A DNA stretch of 64,000 nt from JABFWF01 sp035539135 (GTDB taxonomy: Bacteria; Pseudomonadota; Gammaproteobacteria; Xanthomonadales; Xanthomonadaceae), in the NCBI GenBank assembly GCA_035539135.1, contig DATLJD010000013.1:1-64000 (forward strand), read 5' to 3'. Within the stretch, counting starts at the first letter, position 1. Every line of letters begins with the position of its first letter. This document shows positions 51,746 to 59,349 of this stretch, piece after piece. Under the pieces are notes generated by a model that saw only the letters and a program-made list of their open reading frames with translations, made no database searches and was not told where the DNA came from. Both the position numbers and the translations under genes were made by a program.

Positions 51746-52636
51746 ATGTCGCGCCGCTACCTGCAACTGGACGTCTTCGCCGACCGCCCCGGCGCCGGCA
51801 ACCCGCTCGGCGTCGTGCTCGATCCGGCCGGCATGGACACGGCGGCGATGCAGGCCTTCGCTGCCTGGACCAACCTGTCGGAAACCATCTTCCTGCTGCC
51901 GCCGGGCGCCGGCGCCGACTACCGCGTGCGCATCTTCACCCCGCGCCGCGAGCTGCCCTTCGCCGGCCACCCGAGCGTGGGGGCGGCGTGGGCGGCGCTG
52001 GACGCGGGCCTGGCGCGGCCGCGCGACGGAGGGCTGGTGCAGGAGTGTGGCGCCGGCCTGCTGCCGGTGCGGGTCGAGGGCGACGGCGACGATCGATACG
52101 TGCACGTGCGCGCGCCGCGGGCGCGCGCAGTCGCCGGTGGCGTGGCGCCCGCGCTGGTCGACGCCGCGCTGGGCGGCCTGCCGCGCGGCGGCCTCACGCC
52201 CGCGCTATGGGACAACGGCCCGCGCTGGTGGCTGGTCGAACTGGCCGACGCGGATACGGTGCGCGCGATGCGACCCGACCTCGGCGCGATCGCCGCGCTG
52301 ACCCGCGCCAGCGGCGCGGTCGGGCTGGCGGTGTTCGGGCGCGCGGAAGCCGGCGCCGACCACCAGCTCGCGGTGCGCGCATTCTGCCCCGCCGACAACA
52401 TCCCCGAGGATCCGGTCACCGGCAGCGCCAACGCCGCGATCGCCGCACTGCTGGCGCAGGCCGGCGCGCTGCCCGGCGGTGCGCCGCGTTACGTCGCCAG
52501 CCAGGGGCGAGAACTTGGCCGCGATGGCCGCCTGCTGGTCGAGGTCGACGCCGACGGCGAGGTCTGGATCGGCGGCCAGGTGCAACGTGTGATCGCCGGC
52601 AGCCTGGACTGGAATACGGCCGGAGCGGCGCCGTGA
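51746..52636 (+). CDS. PhzF-family isomerase/epimerase (copy 1)
   Basis: A 296-residue protein of the PhzF fold (two similar hot-dog-like barrels). Catalytic Glu46 (LSETIFLLPP), the FTPRRELPFAGHPSVGAAW signature (~66-84), and the conserved IPEDPVTGSANAAIAALL (~215) are intact. PhzF proteins act in phenazine synthesis, but most bacterial members, as here, have no phenazine genes nearby and unknown substrates. It overlaps copy 2 by 4 nt (GTGA). Confidence 0.92.
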   Translation: MSRRYLQLDVFADRPGAGNPLGVVLDPAGMDTAAMQAFAAWTNLSETIFLLPPGAGADYRVRIFTPRRELPFAGHPSVGAAWAALDAGLARPRDGGLVQECGAGLLPVRVEGDGDDRYVHVRAPRARAVAGGVAPALVDAALGGLPRGGLTPALWDNGPRWWLVELADADTVRAMRPDLGAIAALTRASGAVGLAVFGRAEAGADHQLAVRAFCPADNIPEDPVTGSANAAIAALLAQAGALPGGAPRYVASQGRELGRDGRLLVEVDADGEVWIGGQVQRVIAGSLDWNTAGAAP

Positions 52637-53505
52637 TCCGCCGCTACCTCCAGCTGGACGTGTTCGCCGACCATCCCGGCGCCGGCAACCCGCTGGCGGT
52701 GGTGCTCGACGCCGAGGGCCTGGACGACACCGCGATGCAGGGAATCGCGCGCTGGACGCGGCTGCCGGAAACGACATTCGTGTTCCCGCCGACGACGCCG
52801 GACGCGAGCTACCGGCTGCGCATCTTCAGCCCGCGTCGCGAGGTGCCCTTCGCCGGCCATCCGAGCGTCGGCACCGCCCACGTCGCGCTGGACGCCGGCA
52901 TCGCCACGCCGCGCGACGGCCTGCTGGCGCAGGAAGGCGTGGCCGGCCTGCTGCCGCTGCGCGTCCACGGGGAAGGCATCGCGCGCACCGTCGCGGTGCG
53001 CACGCCGCGCGCGCGCACCGCCGAGATCGCCGCGCCCGACGACCCGCGCCTGGCCGACGCCCTCGCCGGGCTGCCGCGCGGCGCGCTGCCGCCGGCGCTG
53101 ATGGACGGCGGCCGCCGCTGGTGGCTGGCCGAGGTCGCCGACGAGGCGTCGCTGCGCGCGGCGACGCCCGAGTGGGCCGCGGTCGAACGCCTCGCGCACG
53201 CCACCGGCACCATGGGCCTGTGCGTGTTCGCGCGCAGCGACGACCCGGTGTACTACCTCGCGGTGCGCGCCTGGGTCGGCGCGCCGGCGCCGTTCGAGGA
53301 CGCCGCCTCCGGCGCCGCCAACGCGACCCTGGCCGCGTGGCTGGCGTCTCAGGACGCGCTGCCGGGCGACGGCGGCTTCTACCGCATCAGCCAGGGCCGC
53401 GAGGTCGGCCACGACGCGATCATCGAACTGACGGTGGACGCCGCCGGCGACGTCTGGTCCGGCGGCCGCGCGCGCACCATCGTGCGAGGCGAAATCGACT
53501 GGTGA
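52633..53505 (+). CDS. PhzF-family protein (copy 2, altered EDPxTGS motif)
   Basis: A 290-residue paralogue of the preceding gene; both begin RRYLQLDVFAD(R/H)PGAGNPL and share GHPSVG. Glu46 (LPETTFVFPP) is kept, but the region equivalent to EDPVTGSANA reads FEDAASGAANATL, so the conserved Pro, Thr and Ser of that motif are changed. The GTG start at 52633 overlaps the first copy's stop and no ATG is available. Function unknown; it may have a different substrate or form a heterodimer with copy 1. Confidence 0.9.
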   Translation: MIRRYLQLDVFADHPGAGNPLAVVLDAEGLDDTAMQGIARWTRLPETTFVFPPTTPDASYRLRIFSPRREVPFAGHPSVGTAHVALDAGIATPRDGLLAQEGVAGLLPLRVHGEGIARTVAVRTPRARTAEIAAPDDPRLADALAGLPRGALPPALMDGGRRWWLAEVADEASLRAATPEWAAVERLAHATGTMGLCVFARSDDPVYYLAVRAWVGAPAPFEDAASGAANATLAAWLASQDALPGDGGFYRISQGREVGHDAIIELTVDAAGDVWSGGRARTIVRGEIDW

Positions 53506-53521
53506 AGCAGGCGCGCTCCCC

Positions 53522-53591
53522 GTAGAGCGGAGCTTGCTCCGCTTGTTCCTTGCGAGACGCAGCGGAGTTGGCGGAGCAAGCACCGCTCTAC
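53522..53591. repeat. REP-like inverted repeat pair (GTAG...CTAC)
   Basis: A 70-bp element opening GTAGAGCGGAGCTTGCTCCGC and closing GCGGAGCAAGCACCGCTCTAC, two palindromes in opposite orientation. Same family as 29438-29506. It sits between a PhzF gene and the convergent osmC gene. Confidence 0.85.
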
Positions 53592-53613
53592 GGTGGCCGG
53601 ATGCGGAAACCCG

Positions 53614-54045
53614 CTACGCCAGTTCCGCGTCGAGGGTGACCGGCACCGCGCTGAGCGCCTTCGAGACCGGACAGTTGCGCTTGGCATCGTCGGCCAGCGC
53701 GCGGAACTGCGCCGCCTCGATCCCGGGCACCCTCGCCTTCACCGACAGCCGGATGCCGCTGATCGTCGGCCCGCCCTCCATCGACAACGACACTTCCGCG
53801 CGCGCATCCACCGCCTCCGGCGCGTGGCCCGCCTCGGCCAGCGCGTTGGACAGCGCCATCGCGAAGCAGCCCGCGTGCGCGGCGGCGATCAGTTCCTCCG
53901 GATTGGTGCCCTTCGCGTCGCCGAAGCGCGTCTTGAAGCCGTAGGGCGTGTCGGCCAGCAGGCCGCTGGCCGGCGTGCTGATGCGTCCCTGCCCCGACTT
54001 GAGGTCGCCTTCCCAGTGGGCGGTCGCGCTGCGCTGGATGGCCAT
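53614..54045 (-). CDS. osmC: OsmC-family peroxiredoxin
   Basis: A 143-residue OsmC protein. Peroxidatic Cys in AAHAGCFAMALSNAL (~60) and resolving Cys in KRNCPVSKAL (~125), with KGTNPEELIAAAHAG, all standard. OsmC reduces organic hydroperoxides using lipoyl or thiol partners. Start ATG 54045 yields MAIQRSATAHWEGDLKSGQG, the family start. No neighbour is functionally linked; it faces the plus-strand PhzF pair across the REP element. Confidence 0.94.
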   Translation of the reverse strand: MAIQRSATAHWEGDLKSGQGRISTPASGLLADTPYGFKTRFGDAKGTNPEELIAAAHAGCFAMALSNALAEAGHAPEAVDARAEVSLSMEGGPTISGIRLSVKARVPGIEAAQFRALADDAKRNCPVSKALSAVPVTLDAELA

Positions 54046-54309
54046 GGCGGAGTCCTTGGCGTGCGGTTCGAAAGGGGGCGACAGCCTACGCAGCGGGGCG
54101 TTAGCCGCGCATCACGAAGGCCGGCTTGACCCGCCTGCCGCCCTGCGGGACGCTTGCCCTCCGGCTCCGAAGCCGGATCCGCCATGACCGCCCGCCGAGC
54201 GCAGCGCTCGGACGGAGAGCGCCTTTCGCGGACAGCCATGACGGCAGCGCGGCACTCCCGCGCCTGGCCCGGCCGCGCGCCGGACTTTCCACCCGCATGG
54301 AGAGTCGTC
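54046..54309. other. osmC-fusA2 divergent intergenic region
   Basis: This 264-bp gap has short palindromes such as CTCCGGCTCCGAAGCCGGA (54160-54178) and CGAGCGCAGCGCTCG (54197-54211), plus a direct repeat GCCATGAC(C/G)GC near 54181 and 54235. No clear -10/-35 is seen. Confidence 0.4.
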
Positions 54310-56352
54310 ATGCCCCACAGCACGGAACAGATCCGCAACGTGGCCCTCGCAGGCCACCCCGGCGCCGGCAAAACCACGCTGTTCGAAGCCCTGCTGCATG
54401 CCGGCGGCGCCCTCACCACGGCAGGCACGATCGAGCGCGGCACCACCGTGTCCGACTTCGATCCGATCGAGAAGGCACGCGGGCATTCCATCGACGCGGC
54501 GATCGCCGACATCGACCACGGTGGCCTCCACGTCAACCTGGTCGACACGCCCGGCTATCCCGATTTCCGCGGCCCCACCCTGTCCGCGCTGGCCGCGGTG
54601 GAAACCGTGCTGCTGGTGGTCGATGCCGCCACCGGCGTCGAGTACGGCACCCGGCGGATGATGGAGTACGCGAAGGCGCGCGGGCTGTGCCGCGCGGTCG
54701 TCATCAACAAGATCGACCATGCCGACGCCGATCCCGCGCGTGTCCTGCAGCAGTTGCGCGACACCTTCGGCGCCGAGCTGCTGCCGCTCAACCTGCCGGC
54801 CGACGGCGGCCGGCGCGTAGTGGACTGCTTCGGCGCGCAGGACGGCGAATCGGACCTCGGCCCGGTCGCCGACTGGCACCGGCAGATCCTCGACCAGGTG
54901 GTTGAGGTCAACGAGACGGTGATGGACCACTACCTCGACCGCGGCGAGGGCGGCCTGTCGGGCGAGGAGTTGCACGACGCCTTCGAGCAGTGCCTGCGCG
55001 AAGGCCACCTGGTGCCGGTGTGCTTCTGTTCGGCGCGCGCGAACGTCGGCGTGCGCAAGCTGCTCGATGTGGCCGAACGCCTGTTCCCGCATCCGGGCGA
55101 GGCCAACCCGCCGCCCTTCGTCAGGGGCCGCGACGGCACGCCGGTCGCCGCCAGACCGGATCCGGACGCGCACGTCATCGCGAACGTGTTCCGCGTCGTC
55201 AACGATCCTTTCGTCGGCAAGCTCGCGGTGTTCCGCGTCTACCAGGGCACGGTGCGCCCGGGCAGCCAGTTGTTCGTGGACGACGGGCGCAAGCCGTTCC
55301 GGGTCGGCCACCTGTTCAAGCTGCGCGGCAAGGACCACGTCGAGATCGAGCAGGCCATCCCCGGCGACATCGCCGCGGTCGCCAAGGTCGAGGAACTGCA
55401 CTTCGACGCGGTGCTGCACGACAGCCACGACGAGGACGAGATCCGGCTGGCGCCGCTCGCCTTCCCCAAGCCGATGTTCGGGCTGGCGGTTGAGGCCGCG
55501 CACAAGGGCCAGGAGCAGAAGCTCGCCACCGCGCTGCACAAGTTGGCCGAGGAGGACCCGGCGTTCGCCGTGGAGCACAACGCCGAGCTCAACGAGACCG
55601 TGCTGCGCGGCCTGTCCGACCTGCACCTGCGGGTGATGCTGGAGCGGCTGAAGGAACGCTTCGGCGTGGAAGTGAAGACCCGGCCGCCGCGGATCGCCTA
55701 CCGCGAAACGATCTCCGCGAAGGCCGAGGGCCACCACCGCCACAAGAAGCAGACCGGCGGCGCCGGCCAGTTCGGCGAGGTGTTCCTGCGCATCGAACCG
55801 CTGGCGCGCGGCGCCGGCTTCGAGTTCGTGGACGAGGTCAAGGGCGGCACCATCCCCGGCCAGTTCCTGCCGGCGGTCGAGAAGGGCGTGCGCCAGGTGC
55901 TGGCCGGCGGCGCGGTCGCCGGCTACCCGCTGCAGGACGTGCGCGTGGTCGTCTACGACGGCAAGTCGCACCCGGTCGACAGCAAGGAAGTGGCGTTCGT
56001 CGCCGCCGGCAAGAAGGCCTTCCTGGACGCGATCGGCAAGGCCCAGCCGCAGGTGCTGGAGCCGATCGTGGAGCTGGAGGTCAGCGCGCCGGAGCAGTAC
56101 ATGGGCGACATCAGCGGCGGCCTGGCGGCCAAGCGCGCGCGCATCAGCGGCACCGACTCGGTACGCGACGGCGAAATCTCGGTGCGCGCGCAGGTGCCGC
56201 TGTCGGAGCTGGAGGGCTACGCCGCCGAGCTCAAGTCGGCCACCGCCGGGCGCGGCCGCTACGCGATGGACTTCAGCCACTACGAGCCGGTGCCGGCGCA
56301 GGTGCAGGCGAAGCTGGTGGAGGCATACCGGCCCCGGCACGAGGAAGACTGA
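54310..56352 (+). CDS. fusA2: Elongation factor G-like translational GTPase (EF-G II type)
   Basis: A 680-residue protein with a G domain (NVALAGHPGAGKTTLFEALL at ~10-29 in place of the canonical GHVDHGKT; DTPGYPDF; NKIDH at ~136), EF-G domain II, III and IV/V homology through YRETISAKAEGHHRHKKQTGGAGQFGEV and VYDGKSHPVDSKEVAF, ending with the domain V segment GDISGGLAAKRARISG. It is shorter than and diverged from housekeeping EF-G, and stands alone, not in a str operon. It fits the EF-G paralogue group whose cellular role is unsettled. ATG 54310 has GGAGAG upstream. Confidence 0.88.
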   Translation: MPHSTEQIRNVALAGHPGAGKTTLFEALLHAGGALTTAGTIERGTTVSDFDPIEKARGHSIDAAIADIDHGGLHVNLVDTPGYPDFRGPTLSALAAVETVLLVVDAATGVEYGTRRMMEYAKARGLCRAVVINKIDHADADPARVLQQLRDTFGAELLPLNLPADGGRRVVDCFGAQDGESDLGPVADWHRQILDQVVEVNETVMDHYLDRGEGGLSGEELHDAFEQCLREGHLVPVCFCSARANVGVRKLLDVAERLFPHPGEANPPPFVRGRDGTPVAARPDPDAHVIANVFRVVNDPFVGKLAVFRVYQGTVRPGSQLFVDDGRKPFRVGHLFKLRGKDHVEIEQAIPGDIAAVAKVEELHFDAVLHDSHDEDEIRLAPLAFPKPMFGLAVEAAHKGQEQKLATALHKLAEEDPAFAVEHNAELNETVLRGLSDLHLRVMLERLKERFGVEVKTRPPRIAYRETISAKAEGHHRHKKQTGGAGQFGEVFLRIEPLARGAGFEFVDEVKGGTIPGQFLPAVEKGVRQVLAGGAVAGYPLQDVRVVVYDGKSHPVDSKEVAFVAAGKKAFLDAIGKAQPQVLEPIVELEVSAPEQYMGDISGGLAAKRARISGTDSVRDGEISVRAQVPLSELEGYAAELKSATAGRGRYAMDFSHYEPVPAQVQAKLVEAYRPRHEED

Positions 56353-56407
56353 CCCGCCGCACGCCCCCGACGTCGAAAAAAACCGGAAAAAAAGGCCGCT
56401 CCGGTAC

Positions 56408-56435
56408 TTGGCGGCGGATGGCGCATGCCCTACAT
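56408..56435 (+). promoter_or_regulatory. Candidate promoter for the HU-like gene
   Basis: TTGGCG (56408-56413), a 16-bp spacer and CTACAT (56430-56435) lie about 60 bp upstream of the ATG at 56497. Confidence 0.45.
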
Positions 56436-56496
56436 TCCGCGTGCCGAGGGGGAAATCCTGGCGACCATCCATTCCATCGAGTACCACAGGACACAT

Positions 56497-56880
56497 ATGG
56501 CGACGAAGAAGAAGACCGCGGCGAAGAAGGCCGCCCCGAAGGCTGCGTCCAAGCCGGCCGCGCCGAAGCCGATCAAGGAAGCCCTGGGCAAGTCCGGGCT
56601 GGTGAGCTACATCTCCGAGAGCAGCGGCGTGGCGCCGCGCGACGTGCGCGCCGTGCTGTCCTCGCTGGAGAACGCGGTGCACGGCTCGGTCAGCAAGAAG
56701 GGCGCCGGTACCTTCACCCTGCCCGGCCTGCTGAAGATCACCGCCGTCAACGTGCCGGCCAAGCCGCGCCGCAAGGGCATCAACCCCTTCACCAAGGAAG
56801 AGCAGTGGTTCGCCGCCAAGCCCGCCTCGGTCAAGCTCAAGGTGCGCCCGCTCAAGAAGCTCAAGGACGCCGCGGCCTGA
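56497..56880 (+). CDS. HU-family DNA-binding protein with a histone-like Lys/Ala-rich N-terminal tail
   Basis: A 127-residue protein. Residues 1-~26 are Lys/Ala/Pro-rich (KKKTAAKKAAPKAASKPAAP), like histone H1 tails, and the HU fold follows (KEALGKSGLVSYISESSG..SLENAVHGSVSKKGAGTFTLPGLLKI), with the arm RKGINPFTKEEQW. Plain HU is about 90 residues. The frame is open to 56425 but ATG 56497 has AGGA upstream. Such tailed HUs are known in Xanthomonadaceae. Likely a nucleoid protein binding DNA with low sequence specificity. Confidence 0.9.
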   Translation: MATKKKTAAKKAAPKAASKPAAPKPIKEALGKSGLVSYISESSGVAPRDVRAVLSSLENAVHGSVSKKGAGTFTLPGLLKITAVNVPAKPRRKGINPFTKEEQWFAAKPASVKLKVRPLKKLKDAAA

Positions 56881-56903
56881 GCCACGGTTCTCCGTTGCAA
56901 AGA

Positions 56904-56933
56904 AAAAGCGCCGCGCATGCGGCGCTTTTTTTT
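56904..56933. terminator. Bidirectional terminator between HU-like and CHRD genes
   Basis: An 8-bp perfect stem AGCGCCGC/GCGGCGCT with GCAT loop, flanked by A-rich and eight-T tracts, so it serves both convergent genes. Confidence 0.88.
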
Positions 56934-56960
56934 ATTGCGCGCCAGTCGCGTCGCCCACGC

Positions 56961-57434
56961 TCAGGGCGTCTCTTCCTCCGGTTCCGCCGGCATGTCGCGC
57001 AGGCGCACCGGTTGCGGTTGCAGCTGGCCACGGATTGCGCCGCCCGGATGGTCGGCGGTGGTGACCTCGAGATAGGTCTCGCCGGCGCGCATGCGCGCGG
57101 CCACCGAGTCCTCCAGCGTCAGCGTCTGTTCGACGCGGCGGCGGCCGTCCTGCTCGCGCCCGGTGTCCAGCGTCTCCGCGATCGGGCCGTTGGCCGAGCT
57201 GTCGCCGACGTGCAGGGCGACGCCGGTGACCTCCGAGGTGGTGCCGCCGAAGACCAGGGTGAGCCGCAGGCGGTTGTCGTCGTCGAGGGTGGCGCGCGCC
57301 TCGCCGGTCGCCGGCGAATCGGTCGACGACACCACGTTGGCGCCGTTGAGGGTGGCGCGCAGCTCGAGGGTGGCGGCACTGGCGGCGCCGGCCGCCAAGG
57401 CCAGCAGCGCGCCGAGGATCAGGGACCTGGGCAT
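56961..57434 (-). CDS. CHRD-domain exported protein
   Basis: A 157-residue protein with a signal peptide (LILGALLALAAGAASA) and a CHRD (chordin-like) domain: ELRATLNGANVVSSTDSPATGEARATLDDDNRLRLTLVFGGTTSEVTGVALHVG and GETYLEVTTADHPGGAIRGQL. CHRD domains are extracellular beta-folds of unknown bacterial function. A short acidic tail (EPEEETP) ends it. ATG 57434 gives the correct signal peptide; the frame runs 14 codons further upstream. Confidence 0.88.
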   Translation of the reverse strand: MPRSLILGALLALAAGAASAATLELRATLNGANVVSSTDSPATGEARATLDDDNRLRLTLVFGGTTSEVTGVALHVGDSSANGPIAETLDTGREQDGRRRVEQTLTLEDSVAARMRAGETYLEVTTADHPGGAIRGQLQPQPVRLRDMPAEPEEETP

Positions 57435-57550
57435 GGGCGTGCTCCGACGTCGGAGGGCCATGCTCGCCAGCGGCACGACGGGCGGGCGTGAAGGCGGCGG
57501 CGCGCTGGGCTAGCATCGGCGGGCCGCATTCCGCGGCGCGGGGGACCGGC

Positions 57551-57976
57551 ATGGACAAGCGCTTCTGGGTCTGCAGCCTGGTGGTGGCGGCGGCTGCGCT
57601 GCTGCTCGATTTCCTGATCCACGGCGTGCTGCTCCGGGGCGACTACCAGGCCCTGATCGCACAGGGCGTCATGCGCACGGAGCAGGACCAGGCGGGCTAC
57701 ATGCCGTGGATGCTCGGCGCGCACCTGCTGATCGGCTACGGCCTGACCTGGCTGTATCGCCAGCGCGGCGACCGCGGCCGCCCGGACCTCGTGCACGGCC
57801 TGCGCTTCGGCGCCGGCTTCGCGCTCGCGGCGATCATTCCCGGCTACCTGATCCATTACGCCGTGCAGCCGCTGCCGGCGGCGCTGGTCGGCCGGCAGGT
57901 GCTGTACGCCACGATCGCGACGTTGCTGCTCGGCCTGCTGCTGGCCTGGCTGCAACCGGGACGCAAGGCGCTGTAG
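57551..57976 (+). CDS. Small membrane protein, four predicted helices, unrecognised
   Basis: A 141-residue protein with hydrophobic segments at ~5-27, ~50-70, ~87-105 and ~115-136, and a basic loop RQRGDRGRPD. A GGGGGA ribosome site precedes ATG 57551. The family is not recognised with confidence. It is divergent from the CHRD gene and followed, 61 bp later, by a DUF1439 lipoprotein, which could suggest a shared envelope role, but there is no strong evidence. Confidence 0.75.
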   Translation: MDKRFWVCSLVVAAAALLLDFLIHGVLLRGDYQALIAQGVMRTEQDQAGYMPWMLGAHLLIGYGLTWLYRQRGDRGRPDLVHGLRFGAGFALAAIIPGYLIHYAVQPLPAALVGRQVLYATIATLLLGLLLAWLQPGRKAL

Positions 57977-58037
57977 GCGCGTAACCCGGCATTCACCGCC
58001 ACGGCGCGATGGTGGGCGCGATTTCGGGAGACACGCC

Positions 58038-58601
58038 ATGCCGCGCCCATCGTCGTCGCTGCGCCTGTTCGCCCTGCTGCTGTCGATCGCCTGCCTCGCG
58101 GCCTGCGCATCCCTGGGTGCCCTGCTCGGCGACCAGCTGGTGTTCACGGCGCCGCAGCTGCAACAGCAACTCGACCGACGCTTCCCGCGCGACTACGACA
58201 AGCTGGGCGGCATAGTGACCCTCGCCGTGCGCAATCCGCGCCTGAGCATTCCGCCCGGCAACAGCCGCCTGCGCCTGGATTTCGACGTCGGCATCGGCGC
58301 ATTGGGACGGGCAGCGACCGGCGCGCCGGGCCACATCGCGATCGCCAGCGGCCTGCGCTTCGACCCGGGCACGCGCGGCCTGCACCTGGACCGGCCGACG
58401 CTGGAAAGCGCCGACCTGCCGGCCGCCGGCGGCGCGCTCGGCGGCACCGGGCGCGAACTGGTCAACCGCTGGCTGGCCGACTACGCACGCAACGAACCCG
58501 TCTACACTTTCGACCACGGCCTGCTGGAGCGGCTCGGCGCGCGCCGGATCGGCGCCACCACCATCGAGCAGGGCCGGATCGTCGTGCACCTCGACCAGTG
58601 A
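58038..58601 (+). CDS. DUF1439 (YceB-like) lipoprotein
   Basis: A 187-residue lipoprotein: lipobox CLAACA with Cys near 23, then the DUF1439 pattern LVFTAPQLQQQLDRRFPRDYDKLGGIVTLAVRNPRLSIPPGNSRLRLDFDVGIG and LVNRWLADYARNEPVYTF. The DUF1439 fold is a tubular lipid-binding-like shape in YceB. It lies 10 bp ahead of the next lipoprotein gene, so the pair is likely co-transcribed. Confidence 0.88.
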   Translation: MPRPSSSLRLFALLLSIACLAACASLGALLGDQLVFTAPQLQQQLDRRFPRDYDKLGGIVTLAVRNPRLSIPPGNSRLRLDFDVGIGALGRAATGAPGHIAIASGLRFDPGTRGLHLDRPTLESADLPAAGGALGGTGRELVNRWLADYARNEPVYTFDHGLLERLGARRIGATTIEQGRIVVHLDQ

Positions 58602-58611
58602 CCACCGACCG

Positions 58612-59334
58612 ATGAACGCTCGCCTCGCCTTCGCCAGCTTCCTGCTCGTCCTGCCGCTCGCCGCCTGCGGCGACCGCGACGCAGGGGACGCGGCGGCCGC
58701 GGCCCAGGCGCCGGCGCAGGACGAAGCCCTGCCCAGGCCGGATGCCGACGCCGGCGCGGTCACCGGCATGCCAGCCAAACCCGGCCCCGGCCCGATCGGC
58801 CCGCCGACGCCGCCCGAGGTCGAAGGCGAGCCGGTGCTGCCGCCGGAAACGATTCCCGACGCGATGCTGGCGGAGGACGGCGCGGTCGCTTCCACCGCGA
58901 CGAATGCCGCGCAACCGGCCGGCCAGACGACCGCATCCGCCGGTCCGGCCGCGCCGGAACCGACGCCCGACGACGCGGTCGCCGTGGTGCGCGACTACTA
59001 CGCCGCGCTCGCCGTCGGCGACTTCGCGCGTGCCCGCTCGTTGTGGTCCGAAGGCGGCGCCGCCAGCGGCCACAGCGCGCAGGAACTGGCGGAACGGTAT
59101 GCCGGCACCGTCGCGCTGACCGTCGACACCGGCGCGCCCGGCCGGGTGGATCCGGCTGCGGGCTCGCGCTACATCAAGGTGCCGGTCAACATCACCCGCA
59201 CCCTCGCCGACGGCGGCGTGCAGCGCAGCACCGGGATCGTCGCCCTGCGCCGCTCGGTGGTCGATGGCGCGACCGCGGAACAGCGCGCCTGGCGCATCGC
59301 CTGGGCCGAGCTGCGCACCGCGTCGACGCCCTGA
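58612..59334 (+). CDS. Proline/alanine-rich lipoprotein, unrecognised
   Basis: A 240-residue protein with a lipobox (LAAC, Cys ~19), a long disordered-looking Pro/Ala/Asp linker (~20-115), and a folded-looking C-terminal domain (~120-240) starting DDAVAVVRDYYAALAVGDFARARSLWSEGG. That domain resembles NTF2/SnoaL-like folds in outline, but I do not identify a family. It follows the DUF1439 gene directly and is convergent with the DUF5916 gene. Confidence 0.78.
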   Translation: MNARLAFASFLLVLPLAACGDRDAGDAAAAAQAPAQDEALPRPDADAGAVTGMPAKPGPGPIGPPTPPEVEGEPVLPPETIPDAMLAEDGAVASTATNAAQPAGQTTASAGPAAPEPTPDDAVAVVRDYYAALAVGDFARARSLWSEGGAASGHSAQELAERYAGTVALTVDTGAPGRVDPAAGSRYIKVPVNITRTLADGGVQRSTGIVALRRSVVDGATAEQRAWRIAWAELRTASTP

Positions 59335-59349
59335 CGCCGCAACGCCCGC

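Noticed and set aside
51746..53505. Phenazine biosynthesis cluster
   Set aside because: Only PhzF-family members are present; no phzA/B, D, E or G homologues in the window. PhzF-fold proteins are widespread outside phenazine pathways.
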